The notes beneath the pieces were generated by a model. The model was not told the DNA's origin. It ran no database searches and was given only the letters and a program-made list of their open reading frames with translations. A DNA stretch of 64,000 nucleotides from the NCBI RefSeq assembly GCF_014696315.1, contig NZ_JACJPX010000037.1, positions 23,489 to 87,488 on the forward strand. Direction: 5' to 3'. The position numbers were made by a program, and so were the translations under genes. The stretch is from Calothrix membranacea FACHB-236. Its GTDB lineage: Bacteria > Cyanobacteriota > Cyanobacteriia > Cyanobacteriales > Nostocaceae. Shown here in pieces: positions 8,201 to 17,635 of the stretch. Position 1 is the stretch's first letter. Every line of letters begins with the position of its first letter.

Positions 8201-10596
8201 TAGAAGTTGAAGCATTGATAGGCTTATTTGTCAATGTTTTAGTATTGCGTACTAATTTATCAGAACAACCTAGTTTTAGAGAATTACTCGCACGAGTCAA
8301 ATCCACAGCTTTAGAAGCTTACGTTCACCAAGACTTACCTTTCGATAAGTTAGTAGAGGAACTCCAGCCTGAACGCGATCTCAGCCACAACCCTCTATTT
8401 CAGGTAATGTTTGTTCTCCAGAATATACCAATCCCAACTCCACAGCTATCAGATATTTCCCTATCTTTCACAGAAGGTGATAACGGCTCGTCTAAGTTCG
8501 ATTTAACTCTGTTCATGGAAGACAGAGAGCAGGGTTTAGTTGCAACCTTGGAGTACAACACAGATTTATTTAACGCCGATACCATCCATCGGATGCTGGG
8601 ACATTTCCAGACACTACTGCAAGGTATAGTTAGTGAACCTGATACTGGTATTGCAGAATTACCGTTGTTAACAGAAGTTGAAAAGCATCAGTTAATAGTT
8701 GAATGGAATGATACTAAGACAGAGTATCCGAAAAACCAATGTATACACCAATTATTTGAGCAGCAAGTAGAACGCACACCAGACGCTATTGCTCTCGTCT
8801 TTGGAAATCAAAAACTTACCTACCGAGAGTTAAACGAACGTGCTAACAAGGTTGCTCATTATCTCAAAACTCTGGGTGTAAAACCAGACGTATTGGTTGG
8901 TATTTATATGGAACGCTCTTTACAGATGGTAATTGGGATCTTAGCAATTATCAAAGCGGGTGGTGCTTATGTACCTTTAGATCCGACTTATCCCAAAGAG
9001 CGTTTAGCATTTATGTTGGTAGATGCTCAAGTGTCAGTATTGTTAGTGCAACCACATCTCATCCAGGAACTAGCACCACACCAAGCCCAAGTAGTATGTA
9101 TAGATAGTGACTCTCAAGAATTTGCTGCTTATAGCCATGAAAACCTAACTCATGAACTTACAGCAGAAAACCTCGCTTATGTAATTTACACCTCCGGTTC
9201 CACAGGAAAGCCTAAGGGTGCAATGAACACTCACAAAGGCTTGTGTAACCGTATATTGTGGATGCAAGATACATATCAACTAACAGCAACCGACAAGGTT
9301 TTACAGAAAACACCTTTTAGCTTTGATGTTTCAGTTTGGGAATTCTTCTGGCCTTTATTGACAGGTGCAAGTTTAATTATAGCTAAACCAGGCGGACATC
9401 AAGATAGTGGATATTTAGTTCAACTAATTGCTCAAGAAAAAATTACTACGCTTCATTTTGTACCCTCAATGTTGCAAGTGTTTTTAGAAGAGTCAGAACT
9501 AAAAAAATGTGGTAGTATCAAACGAGTAATATGTAGTGGTGAAGCACTATCTTTTGACCTACAAGAACGCTTTTTTGAGAGATTAAACGCCGAGTTACAC
9601 AACCTTTATGGGCCAACAGAAGCCGCAATTGATGTAACTTATTGGGCTTGTCAACCGAATAGCAATGAGAAAATAGTTCCTATTGGTCGTCCAATTGCCA
9701 ATACACAAATATATATCTTAGATAAACATTTACAGCCTGTACCCATTGGAGTCAGTGGGGAGTTACACATTGGTGGCGTGGGATTGGCGCGAGGTTATTG
9801 CAATAAACCTGAATTTACTCAAGAAAAGTTTATTTTCAGCCCGTTTGAATCAGAACAATATTTATACAAAACAGGTGATTTAGCACGCTATCGTCCTGAT
9901 GGAAATATTGAGTATTTAGGCAGAATTGACAACCAAGTTAAAATCCGTGGTTTCCGCATTGAATTAGGAGAAATTGAAGCAGTATTAGTACAACATCCAA
10001 AAGTAAAAGAAACGGTAGTAGTAGCTAGAGAAGATATACCAAAAAATCAGCGACTGGTAGCTTATGTAATTGCCCATTCAGAAATGACATTTTCCGTGCA
10101 TGAATTACGCGATTATCTTAGGGAAAAATTACCTGATTACATGGTTCCTTTTGCCTTTGTGATGTTAAATACACTACCACTTTCACTTAATGGTAAAATA
10201 GACCGTCGCGCCTTACCGATACCCGAAATTCAAAGCTCTGATTTAAAAGAGGCTTATGAAGCACCCAATTCTGAAATAGAAAGAGCGATCGCTAATATTT
10301 GGCTAGAGATATTGCACTTAGAAAAAGTAGACATAAATGATAGTTTTTTTGATTTAGGTGGTAATTCCTTATTAATAATTCAGGTAAATCACAAATTACG
10401 AGAAATTCTGCAATGTGACATTTCAGTTGTAGAAATGTTCCAGAATCCAACTATCAAATCTTTAGCTAAATATATAAAGATAACTTCAAAGGAAATATCA
10501 ACTTTTGAATCTTCAAATAACCGAATCCAAAAGCAAAAAGCAGCTTTAAACAGACAAAAATTATTGTTGAAACGCGACAAGAATTTGCATAAATAA
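5251..10596 (+). CDS. Loading synthetase: FAAL-ACP-C-A(Ser)-PCP
   Basis: 1781 residues from ATG 5251; a GTG eight codons earlier (5227) is possible but less likely. Order: fatty acyl-AMP ligase about 1-570 (YTSGSTGTPKGVML near 180, PKTSSGKIQRR near 550); ACP with GLDSLRVFE near 640; condensation domain about 704-1140 with intact HHIVSDGW; adenylation domain about 1160-1660 (YTSGSTGKPKGA near 1313, NGKIDRRALP near 1646); PCP with LGGNSLLI near 1703. The A-domain pocket reads D-V-W-H-I-S-L-I-D-K by my alignment, which fits serine codes. It activates a free fatty acid as acyl-AMP, loads it on the ACP and couples it to Ser. This lipo-initiation makes it the first enzyme of the pathway. The basic tail may serve docking. 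Confidence 0.93.
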   Translation: MTQYVNDLEEKICKYSTVIELLRYRSIEQANSEAFTFLQDGETQAATLTYQDLDRQSRAIASQLQTLGLSGERALLLYPPGIDYLPAFFGCLYAGVVAVPAYPPRNQRNTPRILAILKDAQTAVILTTTAILDQLKSLLADKFDIDNIHWLTTDNLTPGIEEAWQESCINIDTLAFLQYTSGSTGTPKGVMLTHGNLLHNAEVTRQYMEHTSSSKFVTWLPVYHDMGLIGGVLQPLYGGFSCIMMPPAAFLQRPYRWLQAISHHKGTTSGAPNFAYELCIEKITPEQRSTLDLSSWSIAFNGAEPIRYETLERFAATFAECGFRPEAFYPCYGMAEATLMVSGSVKSALVSSLSVQKSALERKHVIEAVANADNSITLVGCGRSVPQQQVVIANPETLTRCQDREVGEIWLSGPSVGKGYWHRHLETEETFNAFLQDSKEGPFLRTGDLGFLDNDEVFITGRAKDLIIIRGRNLYPQDIELTAERSHPSLRAGGNAAFCIEIENQEQLVVVQELEFRAKPNFEEVTDAIRQAVVEEHEVQVYGVVLIKPGTIPKTSSGKIQRRATKAEFLAGELQIINSSITESINFAETENNLQLNRATILSLAPQESQLLLESYLVEQVARVLKITPSQIDIKQPLSSLGLDSLRVFELKNRIESYLEVAVSVADFFEGLSIQGLAIKILTEITACDVPLVTLTKVEKITDFHPLSFSQQGLWFIHQLAPDAPAYNIPIVINLTGQLNISALIQSLNQIIQRHEVLRTKFVLVDGQSVQVIHPTVSFNLPIEDLRDLSEENTTFAVERLTQELAQHQFDLSCQPLLRGLLLRLTDNNYRLLINFHHIVSDGWSIGVFIRELAALYEAFAKGKPSLLAELPVQYVDFTYWQRKNLHPERIQSLLAYWKQQLGGKLPILNLPYNYARSPVQTFNGAKVQLSLPKNLTEALKQLSHQEGTTLFMTLLAAFKTLLYRYTGQTDTLVGSPVASRNAVEVEALIGLFVNVLVLRTNLSEQPSFRELLARVKSTALEAYVHQDLPFDKLVEELQPERDLSHNPLFQVMFVLQNIPIPTPQLSDISLSFTEGDNGSSKFDLTLFMEDREQGLVATLEYNTDLFNADTIHRMLGHFQTLLQGIVSEPDTGIAELPLLTEVEKHQLIVEWNDTKTEYPKNQCIHQLFEQQVERTPDAIALVFGNQKLTYRELNERANKVAHYLKTLGVKPDVLVGIYMERSLQMVIGILAIIKAGGAYVPLDPTYPKERLAFMLVDAQVSVLLVQPHLIQELAPHQAQVVCIDSDSQEFAAYSHENLTHELTAENLAYVIYTSGSTGKPKGAMNTHKGLCNRILWMQDTYQLTATDKVLQKTPFSFDVSVWEFFWPLLTGASLIIAKPGGHQDSGYLVQLIAQEKITTLHFVPSMLQVFLEESELKKCGSIKRVICSGEALSFDLQERFFERLNAELHNLYGPTEAAIDVTYWACQPNSNEKIVPIGRPIANTQIYILDKHLQPVPIGVSGELHIGGVGLARGYCNKPEFTQEKFIFSPFESEQYLYKTGDLARYRPDGNIEYLGRIDNQVKIRGFRIELGEIEAVLVQHPKVKETVVVAREDIPKNQRLVAYVIAHSEMTFSVHELRDYLREKLPDYMVPFAFVMLNTLPLSLNGKIDRRALPIPEIQSSDLKEAYEAPNSEIERAIANIWLEILHLEKVDINDSFFDLGGNSLLIIQVNHKLREILQCDISVVEMFQNPTIKSLAKYIKITSKEISTFESSNNRIQKQKAALNRQKLLLKRDKNLHK

Positions 10597-10651
10597 CAAC
10601 TATTTTTGTTAATTTCAGACAATATAGATAAGTTAAGAGGGTTAAACTAAA

Positions 10652-11518
10652 ATGCTTAAAAATGATACGTTATTAACCAGCAGCGAAAATATTATTTACA
10701 AACAAACTAATCAATCAATTTTGCAACTGCCGCTTCAAGACACCTTGAACGACTTTAAAGCATTTGGTGTTTTACTGTTTCGAGGCTTTGATATTAACTA
10801 TGAACAGATGAAGAATTTTGCTGAAAAATTCAGTTCAACATTTGTCTTAGATAAAGATAGACCGATAGTTGATCCACACAATAAATATGTCACTTTAGTA
10901 GATCCAGGAATGCACTATGTTAGCCCTCATTGTGAGAACGCTAATTCTCCCTTTCGTCCTGATGTCATCTGGTTTTGCTGCGGTGTACCAGCTTCACAGG
11001 GTGGTGAAACCTTATTTTGGAATGGAGTGCGAGTATGGCAAGAATTAGATGAAGAATTGCGACAATTATTTATTGCTAAAAAAATCAAATTCTGCCAAAA
11101 ATTTCCGGCTGCTGACTGGAAGCGGTTTTTAGGAGTAGGTGCTACCCTAGCTGATGTTAAACGCACTCTTCACGGTATTCCAGGATTAAGTTACAAAATT
11201 AATCAAGACCAGTCTATTGCTATAGAATATGTTTGCTCGGCTGTAGTTAAGACTAAATATGGTCATCAAAACGCATTTGCTAATAGTTTAATTGCAGAGT
11301 ACAAAAATCCCAGAGGAGTCGTCACTTTTGAGGATGGTTCACCGATTCCATCAACAGTTATCAACCAAGTCCAGCAAGTGATGAATAATTTAACTGAAGT
11401 GATAAACTGGGAATCAGGTGATTTAGTAATGATTGATAATTCTAGATTTTTGCATGGTCGTCGGTCATTTACTGATACAAAACGCAGAATTTATTCACTC
11501 CTCAGTTATATGAAATAA
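10652..11518 (+). CDS. TauD/clavaminate-synthase-like Fe(II)/2-oxoglutarate dioxygenase
   Basis: 288 residues, normal for the TauD superfamily. The iron site is visible as His93-x-Glu95 (SPHCENANSP) and a distal His268 (NSRFLHGRRSF), followed by Arg278/279, where the 2-oxoglutarate-binding arginine is expected. HxE instead of HxD occurs in clavaminate-synthase-like members. It is clearly different from the two SyrP-type aspartyl hydroxylases of this cluster. It sits between the Ser-loading synthetase and the first PKS, so it may oxidise the acyl-Ser or the first ketide intermediate. Substrate and position are unknown. An AAGAGGG ribosome site lies before the ATG, and it is 55 bp from the gene before, in the same operon. 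Confidence 0.8.
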   Translation: MLKNDTLLTSSENIIYKQTNQSILQLPLQDTLNDFKAFGVLLFRGFDINYEQMKNFAEKFSSTFVLDKDRPIVDPHNKYVTLVDPGMHYVSPHCENANSPFRPDVIWFCCGVPASQGGETLFWNGVRVWQELDEELRQLFIAKKIKFCQKFPAADWKRFLGVGATLADVKRTLHGIPGLSYKINQDQSIAIEYVCSAVVKTKYGHQNAFANSLIAEYKNPRGVVTFEDGSPIPSTVINQVQQVMNNLTEVINWESGDLVMIDNSRFLHGRRSFTDTKRRIYSLLSYMK

Positions 11519-11582
11519 TACAAAAATATTGCTGCGTATCTGCATGAATAAATTTATTTGAATTAACCCCAAGTAAGAAAAG

Positions 11583-14500
11583 ATGGGTAGTAGAGAATCT
11601 GACACATTAATGGAAGGAATAGCAATTATTGGGATATCAGGACGTTTTCCTGGAGCCAATAATATTGAACAATTTTGGCATAATTTACAAGCAGGAATAG
11701 AATCAATTTCTCATTTTACAGATGAAGAGCTATTATCAGCAGGTGTTAATCCTAGTTGTTTCAATGATAGTAATTATGTCAAAGCAAGCGGTGTTTTAAA
11801 AGATATTGATTTATTTGACGCTGGATTTTTTGACTTTAATCCTAAAGAAGCAGAAATTACCGATCCACAACACCGAATATTTTTAGAATGCGCTTGGTCA
11901 GCTTTAGAAAGTGCTGGTTATGACTCTAATAGATGTGAAAGCCGGATAGGAGTTTATGCTGGTGCTAGTTTAAATAATTATTTATCTTTTGACTTAAACA
12001 ATGACCAAGTTGGCTCTGCACAGTCTTATCAAAAATTAATTGGTAATGATAAAGATTTCCTCTCTACCCGTGTATCTTACAAATTAAATTTAACTGGCCC
12101 AAGTCTAACTGTACAAACGGCTTGTTCTACTTCCTTAGTAGCAGTTACTCTAGCTTGCCAAAGTTTAATGAATTATCAATGTGATATGGCTTTGGCAGGA
12201 GGAGTCTCGATTCGAGTTCCGCATCAAACAGGTTATTTATCTCAACCAGGGGGAACTTTATCTCCTGATGGTCATTGTCGTGCTTTTGATGCCCAAGCGC
12301 AGGGAACAACTGTTGGTAATGGTGTGGGAGTTGTTTTACTTAAGCGGTTAGAAGATGCGATCGCAGATGGCGATCACATCTATGCAGTTATTAAAGGTTG
12401 GGCAATTAATAACGATGGTGCAATGAAAGTTGGTTATACAGCACCTAGCGTCGATGGACAAGCAGAAGCGATCGCCGAAGCCATCATGTTAGCCGACATT
12501 GAACCGGAAACTATCAGCTATATTGAGGCACATGGTACAGGTACAACTTTGGGCGATCCGATTGAAATTGCTGCTTTAACCAAAGTTTTCCGCGCCAGTA
12601 CAGACAAAAAAGGTTTTTGTGCGATCGGTTCTGTCAAAACAAATATCGGTCATCTCGATGCAGCAGCTGGAGTCACAGGATTAATCAAGACTGCCTTAGC
12701 TCTCAAGTATCAACAAATACTACCCAGCTTGAATTTTGAACAGCCCAATCCCCAGATTGACTTTGACAATAGTCCTTTTTATGTCAATACACAACTAACT
12801 CAATGGAAATCAGAACTATCCCCCCGACGTGCGGGTGTTAGTTCATTGGGGATGGGGGGGACGAATGCTCATGTCGTTCTCGAAGAGGCTCCATCTGTAA
12901 AGAAACAGGGTGTAGGGAAGCAGGGGAGAAGGTTTCAATTACTGGTACTTTCTGCCAAGACTGAATCTGCATTAGAGACTGCCACTGATAATCTAGCTCA
13001 ACATCTTAAGCAGCATCCTGAGCTAAATCTAGCGGATGTTGCTTACACTCTGCAAGTAGGACGCAAAGAGTTTAACCATCGTCGTATCTTAGTGTGTGAG
13101 GATATTCAAGATGCGATTAATACTTTAGAAAACAGAACTAACCAAAGAGTTTTCACTCACTATCAAGAACCATCAGACAGACCGATTACCTTCATGTTTT
13201 CAGGGCAAGGTAGTCAGTATGTCAATATGGGCAGCGAACTCTATCAAACAGAGTCAATCTTTCATGAATATATAGATAGTTGCTGTTTGATACTTAAACC
13301 TCTATTAAATTTAGATTTACGTACAGTTATTTATCCCCAAGAGTCTGACACAGAAATTGCACAAGAAAAACTCAAACAAACATCCCTAGCCCAGCCAGCG
13401 TTATTTGTCATTGAGTACGCCTTAGCTCAGTTGTGGATGTCATGGGGCATTTCTCCTAGTGCGATGATTGGTCATAGCATCGGAGAATATGTAGCTGCTT
13501 GCCTAGCTGGTGTTATGTCTCTGGAAGACGCATTAACTCTGGTTGCTATGCGTGCGCGTTTAATGCAGCAATTACCAAGCGGCAGTATGCTATCGATTCC
13601 CCTTTCAGAAGCAGAAGTTAAACCTCTACTCAAGGAAAACTTATCTTTAGCTGCTAATAATGCACCGTTTTCCTGTGTAGTATCAGGAAATCATGCAGCG
13701 ATCGCTGCACTATCTGAGCAATTAATTAAAAAGGGTATAGAGTGCCGCAGTCTGCTTACTTCTCATGCTTTCCATTCTCAGATGATGGAACCAATCTTGC
13801 AGACGTTTATTGCAGAAGTTAAAAAAATCACTTTAAATCCTCCACAAATTCCCTTTATATCTAATCTCACAGGAACTTGGATATCTGCACAAGCAGCTAC
13901 AGATCCAAATTATTGGGCAAATCATTTACGGCAAACAGTACGATTTGCTGATGGTATTTCTGTCTTACTGCAAGAACCAAACCGGATTTTCTTAGAATTA
14001 GGGGCGGGGCGGACTTTATCTACTTTTGTCAAACAACAAGCAGGAATTCAGCAGGCCATACTGTCTTCCTTACGACATCCCAAAGAAGAAAAAGCAGATG
14101 TTGTATTCTTGCTAAATACACTTGGTCGCCTCTGGTTTTTTGGAATTACAATAAATTGGTCTAACTTTTATGGGGCTGAACGCCGTTATCGCGTCCCTTT
14201 ACCGACATATCCTTTTGAACGTCAGCGTTATTGGCTAGAACCTCAGAAAAAATCTAGTAAGTCTTTTGCTGCTAATCAAAAAAATCCCAACATTGCCAAC
14301 TGGTTTTATCTACCAGTTTGGAAACAAGCAATTCCCCTTCAGGAACCCTTCACAAACGCACCACAATCTGTAAAATCCGAAAAACAGATGTTGATATTTG
14401 CTGGCACTTGTCAAGTAGGTTCAAAAATAGTTAAACGTTTAGCAGGGGAAGGACAAAATATTATTACTGTTTGGCAAGGAGAGCAGTTTAGTAAACTAAG

Positions 14501-17500
14501 TGCAAGTGAATATACTCTCAATCCCAGCCAATCTGATGATTATGATTCTTTAATCGCAGAATTACAATTGTTTGGAAAAATTCCCGATGCAGTTCTACAC
14601 CTCTGGAGTCTCACATCTGCTGAACAAACAACATCAGGAATTGAATTTTTTGACAATTGCCAAAATACAGGTTTTTATAGCTTGTTATTTTTGGCACAAT
14701 CTCTCAGTCAGCAAAATATTAATCAACCTGTAGATGTTTTAGTTGTCACTAATAATATCTACGATGTCACAGGATGGGAAAAATTAAACCCAGAGAAAGC
14801 AACTGTTTTGGGAATGTGTAAAAGCATTCCCCAAGAGTATACCAATATTTCCTGTCGCAGCTTTGATATTGTGCTTCCTGCGGCTGATAGTGTTGCCGAA
14901 AGCCAATTAATAGAGCAAATTTTAGCTGAATTAAATGCTCAAGAATTTGAGAGTGCGATCACCTACGGTGGGCGGAACGCCATCGCCTATCGTGGGCATC
15001 ATCGTTGGGTACAATCTTATGAACCACTACCGCTAAATAACAACCAAACACCCAGATTGCGGCAAGCAGGAGTATATTTAATTACTGGTGGATTAGGTGG
15101 TATCGGTCTAGAAATTGCCGAGTATTTAGCGCAAAAAATACAAGCAAAACTAATACTAATTAGTTCTTCAACTTTCCCTAGAAAAGAAAAATGGGAAGAA
15201 TGGCTAACCACTCACGATGAACACGATAAATTCAGCACAAGAATCAGCAAATTAAAGGAACTAGAACAACTGGGTGCAGAAATTCTAGTTTTGAGTGCTG
15301 ATGTAGCTAATCTAAATCAAATGCAATCAGCTATTACTCAAGCTGTAGAACGTTTTGGTCAGATAAATGGTGTGATTCATGCTGCGGGAATTAAGCTGTT
15401 TAGAACAGTTCAAGAAATCACGAAGAACGAATGCGAAGAACAACTCAAAGCTAATGGTCATGGACTGTTTATTTTAGAAACAGCATTGCAAGGAATAGAA
15501 CTTGATTTCTGTGTCTTGATATCTTCCTTATCATCTGTTTTAGGTGCATTAGGAATGGCAGCTTATCCAGCAGCCCATCACTTCACTGATGCTTTTGTTT
15601 ATCAACATAATCAAACAAGTTCTACACCTTGGATAAGTGTGAACTGGGATAACTGGTTAACTAGTCAATTGGCTACAGAATTAGCAAAAAAAGCAGAAAT
15701 CTCCACAGCATTATTCATGAATAATCAAGAAGGTGTGGAGGTCTTTCAACGAGTATTATCATTAAATAGAATAAACCAAATAGTAGTTTCAACAACAGAT
15801 TTACAAGCCAGAATTAAACAGTGGATTAAGCCTCCACCAATCATTAAGGAACCTAATTCTCTCACATTACATTCCAGACCATCCTTACAAAATAGCTATG
15901 TTGCTCCCAGAAATGAAATCGAGCAAACTATTGCTAACATCTGGCAAGAGATTCTCGGAATTGAACAGGTAGGTATTGAAGATAATTTTTTAGAATTAGG
16001 CGGCGATTCGCTTCTGAGTATTCAGATTACTGCTAGAGCCAACAAAGCAGGTTTACGGTTTACTAATCAGCATTTGTTTGAATACCCAACCATTGCCCAA
16101 TTAGCAGAAATCGCCAGCAGAACGCAAACAGTTTTAAGCGAACAGGGATTAGTAGAAGGAGAACTACCCTTAACACCAATTCAATACTGGTTTTTTGAGC
16201 AGAATTTAGTTGATGCACATCATTGGAATCAAACAGTCGTCCTCGAAGTGCAGCAACCTCTTGATTTGGTATTATTGCAACAGGCGGTGCAACATTTACT
16301 AATTCATCATGATGTTTTGCGTCTACGTTTTCGAGAAGAAACTTGGGGTTGGCAACAAATAAATGCTACTCCTGATGAAGTTGTACCGTTTGAGGAAATA
16401 GATTTATCAGGACTGGCACCGCCACAACAGGAACAAGAATTTGCAGTATTAACTACTGAGATCCAAGAAAGTTTAAATCTGACTTCTGGGCCAATTGTGC
16501 AGGTTGCCTTTTTTAATTTTGGCACTTATCAATCAAGTCGTATACTATTAGCAATTCATCATTTAGCGATTGATGTTGGTTCTTGGCGAATTTTGCTGGA
16601 AGATTTAGAAATTGTATATCAACAACTTAGTCAAGGAAAATCAATTAAACTACAGTCGAAAACAACTTCGTTCAAACAGTGGGCTTTGCGGTTAACTGAA
16701 TATGCTCAGTCAATTGAGTTACAAAGAGAACAAGTTTATTGGTTAGCATCCGAACGTGATTGGGTATTACCTTTGCCGATAGATTATGTGGATGCTGCTA
16801 ATACTGTAGCCTCTGCTGAAACTATTTCTGTAACTTTGAGTGTGTTAGCAACTCAAGCATTGCAGGAGGAGATTGCCGCAACTTATCGAGTCCAAACAGA
16901 TGATATATTACTTGCTGCTTTAGCACAGGCATTTAGTCAATGGACTGGAACTGCTTCACTTTTAGTTGATTTAGAAGGAAATGGCAGAGATGTAATTTTC
17001 GATGATATTGATTTATCCCGCACAGTAGGCTGGTTTACCAATATTGCCCCCATGCTATTAGAAATTGGTAAGGCTGAAGAAACTGGAAAAATCTTAAAGC
17101 AGGTGAAAGAGCAAATTCGGAGTTTTCCGAATCAGGGTTTGGGATATGGTGTTTTGCGCTATTTGAGTAGTGATGAAATTATTACCGAAAAATTGCGATC
17201 GCTACAACAGGCAGAAGTACTATTTCTCTACCTTGGCAACTACGAACAAACTGTACCTGAATCCTCTTTGTTAAAATTATTACCAAAATATAGCGGTTTA
17301 TCTCGTAGTTCACGCGCACAACGCAGCCATCTGATAGAAATTAATGCCTCGATAGTTCAAAACCAACTCAAAATCGATTGGATTTATAGCCAAAATGTAC
17401 ATCGACGGCAAACAATTGAGAGTTTAGTTCAAGATTTTAAAGCAGCATTGCAAGCACTAATTACTAACAGTCAATCTTCTTCAACCAAAAACTTTACACC

Positions 17501-17588
17501 TTCCGACTTTGCAGAGTTTAAATTAAGTCAATGGAATCAAGACGATATCGATAATATTTTGACAGCCATTAATCAGGTTACAAGTTAA
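11583..17588 (+). CDS. Hybrid PKS: KS-AT-KR-carrier-E
   Basis: 2001 residues. KS about 10-430 with TACSTS (Cys near 180), EAHGTGT and KTNIGHLD intact. AT about 530-835 with GHSIGEYVAA and HAFHS, the malonyl-CoA type. KR about 1160-1360 with GGLGGIGLE, ISSLSS and AAYPAAHH; the expected Asn after Tyr is His. Carrier domain near 1473 with LGGDSLLSIQ, the form usual before E domains. Epimerization-type domain about 1525-1960 with HHLAIDVGSW, DLEGNGRD and GLGYGVLRYL. The C-terminus (FTPSDFAEF...) is the docking tail usual after E domains. It adds one malonyl unit, probably reduced to the alcohol. An E domain on a PKS module is unusual, as such a ketide has no amino-acid alpha centre to invert. Confidence 0.9.
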   Translation: MGSRESDTLMEGIAIIGISGRFPGANNIEQFWHNLQAGIESISHFTDEELLSAGVNPSCFNDSNYVKASGVLKDIDLFDAGFFDFNPKEAEITDPQHRIFLECAWSALESAGYDSNRCESRIGVYAGASLNNYLSFDLNNDQVGSAQSYQKLIGNDKDFLSTRVSYKLNLTGPSLTVQTACSTSLVAVTLACQSLMNYQCDMALAGGVSIRVPHQTGYLSQPGGTLSPDGHCRAFDAQAQGTTVGNGVGVVLLKRLEDAIADGDHIYAVIKGWAINNDGAMKVGYTAPSVDGQAEAIAEAIMLADIEPETISYIEAHGTGTTLGDPIEIAALTKVFRASTDKKGFCAIGSVKTNIGHLDAAAGVTGLIKTALALKYQQILPSLNFEQPNPQIDFDNSPFYVNTQLTQWKSELSPRRAGVSSLGMGGTNAHVVLEEAPSVKKQGVGKQGRRFQLLVLSAKTESALETATDNLAQHLKQHPELNLADVAYTLQVGRKEFNHRRILVCEDIQDAINTLENRTNQRVFTHYQEPSDRPITFMFSGQGSQYVNMGSELYQTESIFHEYIDSCCLILKPLLNLDLRTVIYPQESDTEIAQEKLKQTSLAQPALFVIEYALAQLWMSWGISPSAMIGHSIGEYVAACLAGVMSLEDALTLVAMRARLMQQLPSGSMLSIPLSEAEVKPLLKENLSLAANNAPFSCVVSGNHAAIAALSEQLIKKGIECRSLLTSHAFHSQMMEPILQTFIAEVKKITLNPPQIPFISNLTGTWISAQAATDPNYWANHLRQTVRFADGISVLLQEPNRIFLELGAGRTLSTFVKQQAGIQQAILSSLRHPKEEKADVVFLLNTLGRLWFFGITINWSNFYGAERRYRVPLPTYPFERQRYWLEPQKKSSKSFAANQKNPNIANWFYLPVWKQAIPLQEPFTNAPQSVKSEKQMLIFAGTCQVGSKIVKRLAGEGQNIITVWQGEQFSKLSASEYTLNPSQSDDYDSLIAELQLFGKIPDAVLHLWSLTSAEQTTSGIEFFDNCQNTGFYSLLFLAQSLSQQNINQPVDVLVVTNNIYDVTGWEKLNPEKATVLGMCKSIPQEYTNISCRSFDIVLPAADSVAESQLIEQILAELNAQEFESAITYGGRNAIAYRGHHRWVQSYEPLPLNNNQTPRLRQAGVYLITGGLGGIGLEIAEYLAQKIQAKLILISSSTFPRKEKWEEWLTTHDEHDKFSTRISKLKELEQLGAEILVLSADVANLNQMQSAITQAVERFGQINGVIHAAGIKLFRTVQEITKNECEEQLKANGHGLFILETALQGIELDFCVLISSLSSVLGALGMAAYPAAHHFTDAFVYQHNQTSSTPWISVNWDNWLTSQLATELAKKAEISTALFMNNQEGVEVFQRVLSLNRINQIVVSTTDLQARIKQWIKPPPIIKEPNSLTLHSRPSLQNSYVAPRNEIEQTIANIWQEILGIEQVGIEDNFLELGGDSLLSIQITARANKAGLRFTNQHLFEYPTIAQLAEIASRTQTVLSEQGLVEGELPLTPIQYWFFEQNLVDAHHWNQTVVLEVQQPLDLVLLQQAVQHLLIHHDVLRLRFREETWGWQQINATPDEVVPFEEIDLSGLAPPQQEQEFAVLTTEIQESLNLTSGPIVQVAFFNFGTYQSSRILLAIHHLAIDVGSWRILLEDLEIVYQQLSQGKSIKLQSKTTSFKQWALRLTEYAQSIELQREQVYWLASERDWVLPLPIDYVDAANTVASAETISVTLSVLATQALQEEIAATYRVQTDDILLAALAQAFSQWTGTASLLVDLEGNGRDVIFDDIDLSRTVGWFTNIAPMLLEIGKAEETGKILKQVKEQIRSFPNQGLGYGVLRYLSSDEIITEKLRSLQQAEVLFLYLGNYEQTVPESSLLKLLPKYSGLSRSSRAQRSHLIEINASIVQNQLKIDWIYSQNVHRRQTIESLVQDFKAALQALITNSQSSSTKNFTPSDFAEFKLSQWNQDDIDNILTAINQVTS
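14955..14986 (+). repeat. HIP1/REP-like repeat embedded in the KR region of the first PKS
   Basis: A segment starting GCGATCAC and ending GCCATCGC, with GCGAT/ATCGC inverted ends, encodes SAITYGGRNAIAY. The equivalent part of the PKS at 41086 runs straight into TIAYRGHHRW without these residues. This suggests a small repeat inserted in frame. Confidence 0.4.
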
Positions 17589-17635
17589 ATAATTTACAAA
17601 TAGACAACGCAGAGTATTGATGAGGAACCCTCACG

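Noticed and set aside
16140..17588. The C-terminal domain of the first PKS as an ordinary condensation domain
   Set aside because: The motifs DLEGNGRD, LSRTVGWFT and GLGYGVLRYL are those of epimerization domains, and an E-type docking tail follows.
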